This document shows positions 25,858 through 34,441 of a stretch of DNA of 64,000 nt, one piece after another. The notes beneath the pieces are model-generated. The model was not told where the DNA came from. It did not search any database and worked only from the letters and a program-made list of their open reading frames with translations. The translations under genes and the position numbers were made by a program. The DNA is from Catenuloplanes niger (GTDB lineage: Bacteria > Actinomycetota > Actinomycetes > Mycobacteriales > Micromonosporaceae), in assembly GCF_031458255.1 (NCBI RefSeq), contig NZ_JAVDYC010000001.1:5279001-5343000 (forward strand), given 5' to 3'. Positions within the stretch are counted from its first letter, which is position 1. Each line of letters opens with the position of its first letter.

Positions 25858-26831
25858 GCTTTCCGCCACCCGGCACTCCCGGTCCGTCGGCTGCCGCTCC
25901 GCCGTCCGGCCTCCCCGGCCCGGGCGGGACCGGCTCGGTGGGCGGCTTCTTCCAGCCGGAGTTCATCGCGCCGAAGCGGCGGCTCGGCGCCCGCGAGTTC
26001 GACTTCTCCCGGCAGGTCGCGGTGATGGCGATCGTCAACCGCACGCCGGACTCGTTCTTCGACCGGGGGCGCACGTTCGCGCTGCGCGCGGCCGTGGACG
26101 CGGTGCTGGCCGCGGCCGCGGACGGCGCGGACTGGATCGACATCGGCGGCGTGCCGTTCGGCCCCGGCCCGGAGGTCACCGAGGCCGAGGAGCTGGACCG
26201 GGTGATCCCGGTGGTCGAGGCGGTGCGCGCGGCCAGCGACGTGGTGATCTCGGTGGACACGTACCGGACCGGCGTGGCCCGGGCCGCGATCGACGCGGGC
26301 GCGGACGTCATCAACGACACCAGCGGGCTGCAGGACGACGCGCTCGCCTCGCTGGTCGCGGCGAGCGACGCCGCGCTGGTGATCACGCACAGCCTGGCGT
26401 CACCGCCGCGCACGCCGCACCCGCGGCCGGTCTACCAGGACGTGGCCGGTGAGATCGCGGTGTTCCTGGCCGCGCGGGCGGCGAAGGCGGTGTCGCTGGG
26501 CGTGCCGCCGGAGCGGATCATCATCGATCCCGGCCACGACCTGAACAAGAACACGCGCCACACGCTGGAGCTGTGCCGGCGGCTGCATGAGATCACCGCG
26601 ATCGGCTACCCGACGCTGGCCGCGGTCTCGAACAAGGACTTCATCGGCGAGACGCTGGACCTGCCGGGCGGGCTGCGGCTGCCGGGCACGCTCGCGGCCG
26701 TGGTGCTGAGCATCGTGCAGGGTGCCCGGATCGTGCGGGTGCACGACGTACCGGCGGCGGTGTCGGCCGTGCGGCTGACCGAGGCGGTGCTCGGCTGGCG
26801 CGAACCGGTCTACACCCGGCACAACGTATGA
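25854..26831 (+). CDS. FolP2-like dihydropteroate synthase family protein
   Basis: A 325-residue protein starting at GTG 25854 inside the regulator's stop. The ~30-residue N-terminus is Pro/Gly-rich; then 'VAVMAIVNRTPDSFFDRGRT' marks the pterin-binding family. The usual DHPS signature DIGGESTRPG is replaced by 'DIGGVPFGPG', while 'IDPGHDLNKNT' and 'VSNKDFIGETLD' are present. This is the pattern of mycobacterial FolP2, which lacks dihydropteroate synthase activity; related proteins occur near glucosyl-phosphoglycerate synthesis genes. The neighbour at 28834 is a glycosyltransferase, but a link is only suggestive. A true FolP role is unlikely. Confidence 0.8.
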   Translation: MSFPPPGTPGPSAAAPPSGLPGPGGTGSVGGFFQPEFIAPKRRLGAREFDFSRQVAVMAIVNRTPDSFFDRGRTFALRAAVDAVLAAAADGADWIDIGGVPFGPGPEVTEAEELDRVIPVVEAVRAASDVVISVDTYRTGVARAAIDAGADVINDTSGLQDDALASLVAASDAALVITHSLASPPRTPHPRPVYQDVAGEIAVFLAARAAKAVSLGVPPERIIIDPGHDLNKNTRHTLELCRRLHEITAIGYPTLAAVSNKDFIGETLDLPGGLRLPGTLAAVVLSIVQGARIVRVHDVPAAVSAVRLTEAVLGWREPVYTRHNV

Positions 26832-27544
26832 GAACGCTCGACTACGCGGCGGCCGACCTGGTCGAGACGTACGCGATGGAGCGGCCGTCGCTGCGGGTCA
26901 ACTTCGTCGCGAGCGCGGACGGCGCGGCCACGCTGGACGGGCGGTCCGGCGGGCTCGGCAACGCCAACGACCAGCACGTCCTGGGCCTGTTGCGGCAGCT
27001 GGCGGACGTGCTGGTGGTGGGCGCGGGGACGCTGCGGGCCGAGGGCTACGGCCCGCTGGTCCTGGGCGCCGACGCGATCGCGCACCGCCGCGCGCACGGG
27101 CTGCCGGACCATCCGCGGCTGGCCGTCGTCTCCGCGCGGCTGTACGAGCTCGGGCCGGAGCACCCGTCGTTCGCGGCCGCGCCGGTCCGGCCGCTGGTGA
27201 TCACGGTCGGTGCCGCGCCGGCCGACCGCCGGCGCGCGCTGTCCGGCGTGGCGGACGTGCTGCTCTGCGGCGACGAGGAGCTGGACGCGGCCGCGCTGCC
27301 CGGGCTGCTGGCCGGGCGCGGGCTGCCCGGCGTGCTCTGCGAGGGCGGGCCCGCGCTGTTCGGCGCGCTCGTCGCGGCGGACGTGGTGGACGAGCTGTGC
27401 CTGACGCTGAGCCCGTGGCTGGCCGGAGCCGGCGCGAGCCGGATCGTCACGGGACCACCCGCCGCGCCGCGGGCGATGGAACTGCGACACGTGCTCACGG
27501 ACGACGAGCTGCTGTTCCTCCGGTACGTGCGGCGCCGGTCCTGA
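26828..27544 (+). CDS. RibD C-terminal domain reductase (pyrimidine reductase family)
   Basis: A 238-residue dihydrofolate-reductase-fold protein. 'LRVNFVASADGAATLDGRSG' and 'ADVLVVGAGTLRAEGYGPL' are the NADPH-binding signatures of the RibD C-terminal family; 'LLCEGGPALFGALVAADVVDEL' is the conserved second half. It lacks the RibD deaminase domain, so it may reduce a pyrimidine or pterin intermediate rather than act in riboflavin synthesis itself. ATG 26828 overlaps the FolP-like stop (ATGA), placing it last in a four-gene coupled unit with the two-component system. Confidence 0.85.
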   Translation: MRTLDYAAADLVETYAMERPSLRVNFVASADGAATLDGRSGGLGNANDQHVLGLLRQLADVLVVGAGTLRAEGYGPLVLGADAIAHRRAHGLPDHPRLAVVSARLYELGPEHPSFAAAPVRPLVITVGAAPADRRRALSGVADVLLCGDEELDAAALPGLLAGRGLPGVLCEGGPALFGALVAADVVDELCLTLSPWLAGAGASRIVTGPPAAPRAMELRHVLTDDELLFLRYVRRRS

Positions 27545-27689
27545 GCGGACAGCCCGGACCGAGCGGTCGCGGACCGTGCGGTCGTGGGCCGGGTCGTCGC
27601 GGGCCGGGCGGTCGGGGGCCGGGTCGTCGTGGGCCGTGGCTGGGTCGGTCGCGGGCTGCGGCCGGGTCGAGCGTCCGGGTGGGCCGTGG

Positions 27690-28676
27690 CTAGGACGCGC
27701 GGCGGCGCCGGGCGGTCAGGATGGCCGCCGCGCCGACCGCCAGCCCGGTCGCCGCGCCGGTCCGGGCCAGCATGCGGCCCATCCCGTGCCACTCGCCGCG
27801 CGCCCGCCCGGTGGCCCGGCTGCCGGTGAGGTTGCCGGTCGTGTCCGGCGCGGGACGGTCGCTCAGCACGGTCCGCGCCCCGTACGCGCCGAGCACCCGC
27901 TCGGTGATCCCGGGCAGCAGCCGCCACTGGAAGCCGAGCAACGCCGCGGCCGCGCCCGCGTACGTCTCCCGGCGCGGCCGCTCCAGCATCCGGATGATCG
28001 CGCGCGCCACCACCTCCGGCGGGTACACCGGTGGCGGCGGCGCGGGCCGGCGCCCGGAATGATTCGCGGCATTCGCGAAGAACGGCGTGTCGATCGTCGC
28101 GGGCAGCACCGTGCAGACCGAGATCCGCCGCGCCCACGGCTCGTGGCGCAGCTCCTGCCGGACCGTGTCGGACAGCCCGCGCACGCCGTGCTTCGCCGCG
28201 TTGTACGACGACATGTACGGCATGGTGATCTCGGCCAGCACGGACGCGTTGTTGACCAGCACGCCGCCGCCGGCCGCGCGCAGGTGCGGCAGCGCGGCCC
28301 GCATGCCGTACGCGGTGCCGAGCAGGTTGACCTCCACCACCCGGCGGAACTCCTCCGGCGGCACGTCGGTGAGCAGCCCGTAGACGGCCTCGGTGGCGTT
28401 GTTGACCCACCCGTCGATCCGCCCGGTCGCGGCGGCCGCGCGGGTGGCCAGGTCGGTGACCGCGGCCGGGTCGGTCACGTCGGTCGGCACGACGAGCGCG
28501 CGCCCACCGGCCGCCCGGCAGTCCGCGGCGACCCGGCCGAGCGCCTCCACGCCGCGCGCGGCCAGCACCACGGACGCGCCCCGGGCGGCGAGCGCGCGGG
28601 CGGTCGCCGCGCCGATGCCGCCGGAGGCGCCGGTTATCACGATCGTCGACTCGGAGAGCGGTGCGGTGAGGGGCAT
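27690..28676 (-). CDS. SDR family oxidoreductase with C-terminal membrane anchor
   Basis: A ~328-residue short-chain dehydrogenase. The Rossmann motif 'VITGASGGIGAATARALA', the 'VNNATEAVYG' NNAG-like element, and the catalytic 'YNAAKHGVRG' (Tyr-x3-Lys) are present. The last ~30 residues ('TGAATGLAVGAAAILTARRRRAS') form a hydrophobic stretch followed by basic residues, suggesting a tail anchor. Start ATG 28676 is taken; GTG 28682 is possible. The 145-bp gap before it (27545-27689) is GC-rich simple sequence. Substrate unknown. Confidence 0.85.
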   Translation of the reverse strand: MPLTAPLSESTIVITGASGGIGAATARALAARGASVVLAARGVEALGRVAADCRAAGGRALVVPTDVTDPAAVTDLATRAAAATGRIDGWVNNATEAVYGLLTDVPPEEFRRVVEVNLLGTAYGMRAALPHLRAAGGGVLVNNASVLAEITMPYMSSYNAAKHGVRGLSDTVRQELRHEPWARRISVCTVLPATIDTPFFANAANHSGRRPAPPPPVYPPEVVARAIIRMLERPRRETYAGAAAALLGFQWRLLPGITERVLGAYGARTVLSDRPAPDTTGNLTGSRATGRARGEWHGMGRMLARTGAATGLAVGAAAILTARRRRAS

Positions 28677-28833
28677 GGACACGGCGTACCCACGGATCGT
28701 CCGCGTTATCCGGGACGGCGATGTTTTGCCGGACCGCCGTGGGGTTAACCAGTGACCGGCTCTCTCAGCTGTACGTCACCCTGCCGGCGGCTGGTTTCTT
28801 GGTGTCCGTATGTCGAAACAGCGGAGGTGAGCG

Positions 28834-29985
28834 ATGCGCGTGGGCCTGATCAGGGCCAATGCCCGTCCCATGGAGGCGGGCACGTCCAGGGTGGCGGCCG
28901 AACTGGCCGCGCTCGGCCACGATGTGCGAATCTTCGAGTGCCGCGGCTCGGGGCCGGCCGACGGCGATGAGGTCTTCACCGAGAAGGGCTACGCCGTCCA
29001 CCGGGTGTCGCCGCCGGCGCCGCAGGGCGCGGCCGGCCGCTTCGTGGCGCAACTGGCCGGCGTCGGCCGCCGGCTCGCGGACCGGTGGTCCAGCGGCTGG
29101 ATCCCGGATGTGGTGCACGGCCACTACTGGCTCGGCGGGCTCGCGGCCGCGACCGCGGCGCGCACGTCCGGGCTGCCGATGGTGCAGACGTTCTACTCGG
29201 TCGGGTCCGCGCAGCGCTCGCTGGGCGAGCCGGACGCGTGTCTCGGTGAGCGCATCGCGATGGAGCGGGTGCTGACCCGGGCCGCGGACGTGGCGGTCGC
29301 CCAGTCGCCGGACGAGGCGGACGAGCTGACCCGGCTCGGTGCGGCGCGTGCGTCCGTGGCGCTGATCCCGTCCGGGGTCGACACCACGATGTTCGCGCCG
29401 GACGGTGCGGCGGAGTCGCGTACCGGCGGGATGGAACGGATCCTCTCGGTCGGGCTCGGCCCCGGCCACGGCCAGGACCACCTGATCCGCGCGCTGCGGT
29501 ACGTTCCGGGCGCGGAGCTGGTGATCATCGGAGGCGACGCGGACCGGGACGTGGTGCGCGCGCTCGGCGAGCTGGCCCGGCGCAGCCGGGTGGCGGACCG
29601 GGTGCGGATCGTCGGCGCGGTGCCGCACGAGCGGATGGCCGGCTGGTACCGCTCCGCGGACGTGGTGGCCTGCACGCCACGGACCCCGCCGAGCGGCACC
29701 GTGCCGGTCGAGGCGATGGCGTGCGGCGTCCCGGTGGTCGGCTACGCGCTCGGCGGCATCGCGGAGAGCGTGGTCGACGAGGTGACCGGACGGCTGGTGA
29801 AGCCGGGCGACGTCCGCGCGGCCGGCTACGCGCTGCGCGAGCTGATCGGCACGAAGGTGCAGCGGACCGCGTACGGTGACGCGGCCGTGGACCGGGTCCG
29901 GTGCCGCTACACCTGGGAGCGGACCGCGTCCGCGCTCGAGGCGGTCTACCAGGGCCTGCTGACGCCGCGTGCGGCGACGGCGTAG
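28834..29985 (+). CDS. Glycosyltransferase family 4 (GT-B)
   Basis: A 383-residue retaining glycosyltransferase. GGAGGTGAGCG precedes ATG 28834. The N-terminal half opens with a GT-B start ('VGLIRANARPMEAGTSRVAAEL') and has 'DVVHGHYWLGGLAAATAA'; the C-terminal half has the donor-site EX7E-like 'PSGTVPVEAMACGVPVVGYA' and 'HERMAGWYRSADVVACTP'. Such enzymes make glycoconjugates, trehalose-type or mycothiol precursors; MshA resembles this motif set, but the usual MshA length and neighbours are not matched. The donor and acceptor are therefore left open. Confidence 0.85.
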   Translation: MRVGLIRANARPMEAGTSRVAAELAALGHDVRIFECRGSGPADGDEVFTEKGYAVHRVSPPAPQGAAGRFVAQLAGVGRRLADRWSSGWIPDVVHGHYWLGGLAAATAARTSGLPMVQTFYSVGSAQRSLGEPDACLGERIAMERVLTRAADVAVAQSPDEADELTRLGAARASVALIPSGVDTTMFAPDGAAESRTGGMERILSVGLGPGHGQDHLIRALRYVPGAELVIIGGDADRDVVRALGELARRSRVADRVRIVGAVPHERMAGWYRSADVVACTPRTPPSGTVPVEAMACGVPVVGYALGGIAESVVDEVTGRLVKPGDVRAAGYALRELIGTKVQRTAYGDAAVDRVRCRYTWERTASALEAVYQGLLTPRAATA

Positions 29986-30004
29986 GGACGCGGACGCGGG
30001 TGAC

Positions 30005-30029
30005 GCGCCGGACCGGGCCGGTCCGGCGC
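30005..30029. terminator. Bidirectional hairpin terminator
   Basis: A 10-bp stem GCGCCGGACC / GGTCCGGCGC with a 5-nt loop sits between the convergent glycosyltransferase and DMT-transporter genes. Confidence 0.75.
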
Positions 30030-30044
30030 GGTCCGGTCACCCAC

Positions 30045-30971
30045 TCAATTCTGAGATCGTTCCGAGCCTACGGTGAGGGGAACGTAGTTTCCTTTGGGAG
30101 CGGGCGGCGGCGTCACCCGTTTCCGGGCCGCCGCGACCTCATGGTGGTGCTGAGGCTCGGCGTACCGGGTCAGGCCGATCACCGCGAGCAGCGTGACCAC
30201 GAACCCCAGCGTGGCCAGCCACTCGCGGCCCGGCCAGATCCGGTCGCCGAGCAGCAGCAGGCCGATGACCGCGGCGGGCACCGCGCCGGCCGCGTCCATC
30301 GCGGCCACCGCGGCCGTGGTCGAGCCGCGCTGCATGGCCAGGCCGAGCAGCAGTTGACCCACGATCGAGTGCACGATCAGCAGGTAGAGCAGCGGGTCGC
30401 TGAGCACCCCGCCGACCGAGTGGAGCGAGGCGAGCGGGCGGGCCGCCACCGCGGCGGCGGAGAACGCGATGCCGGCCAGCGAGCCGAGCGCGACCGAGCC
30501 GGGCGCACCGTGCAATCGGGCGGCGAACGCGCCGAGCACGCCGATCACGGGCACGGACAGCGCCAGCGCGAGCACGCCGGCCAGCGGCAACGGCCGGGCG
30601 GGCGCGGGCTCCGCGGCCACCACGAGCGCGGTGATGCCGCCGAACAGCACGACGATGAGGCCGACCTCGGCCAGCGGCAGGCGCCACTTGAGCAGCGCGA
30701 CGCCGAGCACGGCCGTCACGCCGAGCCCCGCCGCGACGCTGGCCTGCACCAGGAACAGCGGCAGGTCGCTCCGGGCCAGGAACGCCAGGACGAAACCGAG
30801 GATCTGGAACACCAGACCGACGAGGTACGCCCGGTGGCCGGCCAACCGCAGCAGCAAGCCCGGGTCGAACGTGTGATGCACCGTCGTCCGGGTCGCCGCA
30901 ATGGATTGAAGCAGGTTGGCGACGCCGTACGCGATGATCATCGCGCCGAGGAAGAGCCATCCAGCCGACAT
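30045..30971 (-). CDS. EamA/DMT superfamily transporter-like membrane protein
   Basis: A 308-residue integral membrane protein with about nine to ten helices, for example 'WLFLGAMIIAYGVANLL', 'LVGLVFQILGFVLAFLA' and 'VGQLLLGLAMQRGSTTAAVAA'. The two-fold repeat layout and the late 'GLLLLGDRIWPGREWLATLG' fit drug/metabolite transporters. The ATG at 30971 is chosen because upstream sequence in frame is not membrane-like. It is last in the aroA-rsgA-hisN direction, 103 bp after hisN, and may be cotranscribed. Substrate unknown. Confidence 0.75.
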   Translation of the reverse strand: MSAGWLFLGAMIIAYGVANLLQSIAATRTTVHHTFDPGLLLRLAGHRAYLVGLVFQILGFVLAFLARSDLPLFLVQASVAAGLGVTAVLGVALLKWRLPLAEVGLIVVLFGGITALVVAAEPAPARPLPLAGVLALALSVPVIGVLGAFAARLHGAPGSVALGSLAGIAFSAAAVAARPLASLHSVGGVLSDPLLYLLIVHSIVGQLLLGLAMQRGSTTAAVAAMDAAGAVPAAVIGLLLLGDRIWPGREWLATLGFVVTLLAVIGLTRYAEPQHHHEVAAARKRVTPPPAPKGNYVPLTVGSERSQN

Positions 30972-31074
30972 CACCTGGCGAGGATAGACCGCGCCGGGTC
31001 CGGCCCGCAGTTGCACCGGTGCAACTGAGGCCGATCGGTCGGGTGATCTTCCGACGGGCGGCCGGTCGTGAGCG

Positions 31075-31887
31075 TCAGAGCGCCCGGATCCCCGGCGACG
31101 ACAGCCGCTCCAGCACCTCGGTGTGCAGCCGGCCGTTCGTGGCGACCGCGCTGCCGCCACCGGGGCCCGGCCGGCCGGTCAGGTCGGTGAACCGGCCGCC
31201 GGCCTCGGTCACGATCGGGACCAGCGCGGCCACGTCCCAGAGCGACAGCTCCGGCTCGACCATCGCCTCCAGCGCACCCTCGGCCAGCAGCATGTAGCCG
31301 TAGAAGTCGCCGTACGCCCGGTTCCGCCAGGTCTGGCGCATGATGTCCAGCACCGGGGCGAGCCGGCCGGACTCCTCCCAGCCCATCAGGTCGGAGTAGC
31401 AGAAGCTCGCGTCGCTCAGCCGGCTCACGCCGGAGACCCGGATCGGCGTGGCCGCGGCGGTGTGCTTGCCGGCGAACGCGCCGTGTCCGGTCGCGGCCCA
31501 CCAGCGGCGGCCCAGCGCGGGCGCGGAGACCAGGCCGACCACGGGCGTGTCGCCCTCCATCAGCGCGATCAGCGTGGCCCAGACCGGGACGCCGCGGATG
31601 AAGTTCTTGGTACCGTCGATCGGGTCGATGACCCAGCGCCGGGTGCCTATGCCGACCGCGGCCTCGGTCTGGCCGTACTCCTCGCCGAGCACCGCGTCCC
31701 GCGAACGGGTGCGGGCCAGCGTGGCGCGGATCGCCTTCTCCACCGCCGTGTCGGCGTCGGAGACCGGTGTCAGGTCGGGTTTGGCCTCCACGTGCAGGTC
31801 CAACGCCCGGAACCGGGCCATCGAGATGGAGTCCGCGGTGTCGGCGAGCACGTGGGCGAGCGAGAGATCGTCGGCATAGCTGGCCAT
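31075..31887 (-). CDS. hisN: Histidinol-phosphatase, IMPase family
   Basis: A 270-residue magnesium-dependent phosphatase of the inositol monophosphatase fold, likely hydrolysing histidinol phosphate. Seen: 'PVSDADTAVEKAIRATLA', metal-binding 'GEEYG' and 'WVIDPIDGTKNFIRGVPVWA', and 'LSLWDVAALVPIVTEAGGRF', the second metal motif. Closest in pattern to actinobacterial HisN (Rv3137-like) rather than SuhB. It is 32 bp downstream of rsgA on the same strand. Substrate by family, not shown by the sequence. Confidence 0.85.
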   Translation of the reverse strand: MASYADDLSLAHVLADTADSISMARFRALDLHVEAKPDLTPVSDADTAVEKAIRATLARTRSRDAVLGEEYGQTEAAVGIGTRRWVIDPIDGTKNFIRGVPVWATLIALMEGDTPVVGLVSAPALGRRWWAATGHGAFAGKHTAAATPIRVSGVSRLSDASFCYSDLMGWEESGRLAPVLDIMRQTWRNRAYGDFYGYMLLAEGALEAMVEPELSLWDVAALVPIVTEAGGRFTDLTGRPGPGGGSAVATNGRLHTEVLERLSSPGIRAL

Positions 31888-31919
31888 GGCGGAAAAACTA
31901 GCCGATCACGCCGAGCGGG

Positions 31920-33035
31920 CTAACCTCGGTCGGGTCCTTCCAGCCCGTCGCCGCCGGATCGGGACGCCAGCAGCCGGCGGTAGGACTCCAGCCGCCGCAC
32001 GTCCGCGTGCCCGGCGGCCACCCACGCGGGCAGCGCGCACTCCGGGTCGGTCTCCGTGTGCTCGCAGTTCGGCGGGCAGTCGACGGTGCCCTCGACCAGG
32101 TCCGGGAAGCCGTGCAGCAGGCTCTCCGCGGAGACCAGCGCCAGGCCGAAGCTGCGGACGCCGGGCGTGTCGACGATCCAGCCCGGGTCCTCCCGCCGGC
32201 GCCGGGCGGGCAGCCGCAGCGCGACCGCGCTGGTGGACGTGTGCCGGCCCTTGCCGACCGCGCTGACCACGCCGACCGCCCGGTCCGCGTCCGGCACCAG
32301 GCGGTTGACCAGCGTCGACTTGCCCACGCCGGAGTGGCCGACCATCACCGAGACCCGGCCGGCCAGCGCCTCGCGCAGCGCGCCCAGGTCGCCGTCCGGC
32401 TCGGAGAGCACGTGCGGCAGGTCCAGCTCCGCGTAGTAGCCGAGCACCTCCGCGGGCCCGGCCAGGTCGGCCTTGGTCAGGCAGAGCAGCGGCGTGATGC
32501 CCGCGTCGTACGCCGCGACCAGGCACCGGTCGATGAAGCCGGTGCGCGGCGGCGGGTCGGCCAGCGCGCTCACGATCACCAGCTGGTCCGCGTTCGCCAC
32601 CACGACGCGCTCCACCCGGCCCTCGGCCGTGGTGTCGTCGTCGTCCGCGGTGCGGCGCAGCACGGAGGTGCGCTCGCCGATCCGGACGATCCGGGCCAGC
32701 GATCCGGTGCTGCCGGAGACGTCACCGACCAGCGCCACCCGGTCGCCCACCACCACCGACTTGCGGCCCAGTTCGCGGGCGCGCATCGCGGTCAGCGGCG
32801 CGTCGTCCACCATGCACGTGTAGCGGCCGCGGTCGACCGCGATCACGAACCCCTCGATCGCGTCCTCGTGTTTCGGCCGGGTGCGGGTCCGCGGGCGTGA
32901 GGATTTGCTCGGTCGGATCCGGACGTCGTCCTCGTCGTACTCCCGCCGCTTGCCGGTCAGCGCAGCTCTCCCTCTGTCGATGGGGTCGTCCGGTGTCGCA
33001 CCCGGGGCCGTTCGGTCACCGCGCCGGGGCGCCAC
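31920..33035 (-). CDS. rsgA: Ribosome small subunit-dependent GTPase A
   Basis: A circularly permuted GTPase that assists late 30S maturation. After a basic N-terminus ('SKSSRPRTRTRPKH') comes an OB domain, then G motifs in permuted order: 'CLTKADL' (G4), 'VGHSGVGKSTLVNRL' (G1), and 'DTPGVRSFGL' (G3), followed by a zinc motif 'DCPPNCEHTETDPEC'. The start is uncertain. GTG 33035 is the first usable conventional start; however a CTG at 32960, just before 'TGKRREYDEDDVR', has AGAGGGAGA ideally placed and matches where family homology begins. The gene is 14 bp after aroA, in an aroA-rsgA-hisN operon. Confidence 0.9.
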   Translation of the reverse strand: MAPRRGDRTAPGATPDDPIDRGRAALTGKRREYDEDDVRIRPSKSSRPRTRTRPKHEDAIEGFVIAVDRGRYTCMVDDAPLTAMRARELGRKSVVVGDRVALVGDVSGSTGSLARIVRIGERTSVLRRTADDDDTTAEGRVERVVVANADQLVIVSALADPPPRTGFIDRCLVAAYDAGITPLLCLTKADLAGPAEVLGYYAELDLPHVLSEPDGDLGALREALAGRVSVMVGHSGVGKSTLVNRLVPDADRAVGVVSAVGKGRHTSTSAVALRLPARRRREDPGWIVDTPGVRSFGLALVSAESLLHGFPDLVEGTVDCPPNCEHTETDPECALPAWVAAGHADVRRLESYRRLLASRSGGDGLEGPDRG

Positions 33036-33049
33036 CCGCCGGACAACCC

Positions 33050-34336
33050 TCAGGTGCCCGCCGTCATCGCCGACCATAGCGCCGGGAACTCGGGCAGCGT
33101 CTTCGAGGTACACGCTACGTCGCTCAGCTCCACGCCGGGCACCGCCAGGCCGATCACCGCGGCCGCGTGCGCCATCCGGTGGTCCCGGTCCGTGTCGACC
33201 ACGCCGCCGCGCATCGGCCGCGGCGTGATCCGCAGGCCGTCCGCCTGCTCGGTGACGCCGGCGCCGAGCGCGCCGAGCGCCCGGGCCAGCACCGCGAGCC
33301 GGTCGGTCTCGTGGCCGCGGATGTGCCCGATGCCGTGCAGCGTGCTCGGCGAGTCGGCCAGCGCGGCGAGCGCGGCCAGCACCGGTGCCAGCTCGCTCAG
33401 CCCGGAGAGGTCCGCGTCCAGCCCGCGCACCCGGCCGGTGCCGCGCACGGTCAGCCCACCGGTGCCGAGCCGCACGTCCGCGCCCATCCGGCGGAGCAGG
33501 CCGCGCAGCTGCTCGACCGGCTGCATGCTGCTGCGCGGCCAGCCGGGCAGCACCACCTGCCCGCCGGTGACCAACGCGGCCGCGAAGAACGGCAGCGCGC
33601 TGGACAGGTCCGGTTCGATCTCCCAACCGCGCCCGGCGAGCCGGCCGGGTGTCACGCTCCACACGTCCGGCGTGGCGTCGTCCACGCCGGCCCCGGCCGA
33701 GCGCAGCATCTGCACCGTCATCCGCAGGTGCGGCGCGGCCGGGACCGGCGGACCGACGTGCCGCACCGTGATGCCCCGGGCGAACCGCGCGCCGGCCAGC
33801 AGCAGACCGGACACGAGCTGGCTGGACGCGGACGCGTCGATCACCACCTCGCCGCCGCGCACCTCGCCGGTGCCGTGCACGGCCAGCGGCAGCACGCCGC
33901 CGGGCCCGCCCTCGACCCGGACGCCGATCGCGCGCAGCGCCTCGATCAGCGGTCCGAGCGGCCGCCGCCGGGCGAGTGCGTCGCCGTCGAACGTGGCCAG
34001 CCCGGCCGCCAGGCCGGCCACCGGCGGCAGGAACCGCATGACGGTGCCGGCCAGGCCCACGTCGATCCGGCCGGCCGCGTGCAGCGGGCCGGGGCGGACC
34101 ACCCAGCGGTCGTCCGCGGCGGTGGAGACGTGCGCGCCGAGCGCTCGCAGCCCGGCCACCATCAGCGCGCTGTCCCGTGCCAGCAGCGGCGAGGAGAGCG
34201 TGGAGGGGCCGGCCGCCAGCGCGCCGAGCACCAGCGCGCGGTTGGTGACGGACTTCGAGCCCGGCAGGTGAACGACCGCGTCCACCGGGCCGGCCGCGAC
34301 GGGAGCACGCCACGGCATGACGGTGAGTTTTGCCAC
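33050..34336 (-). CDS. aroA: 3-phosphoshikimate 1-carboxyvinyltransferase (EPSP synthase)
   Basis: Joins shikimate-3-phosphate and PEP in the chorismate pathway. The 428-residue protein has 'LPGSKSVTNRALVLGALA', 'GLAGTVMRFLPPVAG' (in place of NAGTA), 'DASASSQLVSGLLLAG' and 'GIGHIRGHETDRLAVLA'. The change from 'GNAGT' to 'GLAGT' is the actinobacterial variant seen in mycobacteria. The GTG at 34336 starts the protein. It is first in the operon, divergent from the SRAP gene across 105 bp. Confidence 0.95.
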   Translation of the reverse strand: MAKLTVMPWRAPVAAGPVDAVVHLPGSKSVTNRALVLGALAAGPSTLSSPLLARDSALMVAGLRALGAHVSTAADDRWVVRPGPLHAAGRIDVGLAGTVMRFLPPVAGLAAGLATFDGDALARRRPLGPLIEALRAIGVRVEGGPGGVLPLAVHGTGEVRGGEVVIDASASSQLVSGLLLAGARFARGITVRHVGPPVPAAPHLRMTVQMLRSAGAGVDDATPDVWSVTPGRLAGRGWEIEPDLSSALPFFAAALVTGGQVVLPGWPRSSMQPVEQLRGLLRRMGADVRLGTGGLTVRGTGRVRGLDADLSGLSELAPVLAALAALADSPSTLHGIGHIRGHETDRLAVLARALGALGAGVTEQADGLRITPRPMRGGVVDTDRDHRMAHAAAVIGLAVPGVELSDVACTSKTLPEFPALWSAMTAGT

Positions 34337-34441
34337 GGTTACAGTCTGACGTGTCCGTCCATTGCTCTCCGTCTCTCTCTCGCTGATCGGGAAACGCGTG
34401 GTCCGGGAGGAATGTCGTACCCGCGGCGTAGCGTGGACCGC

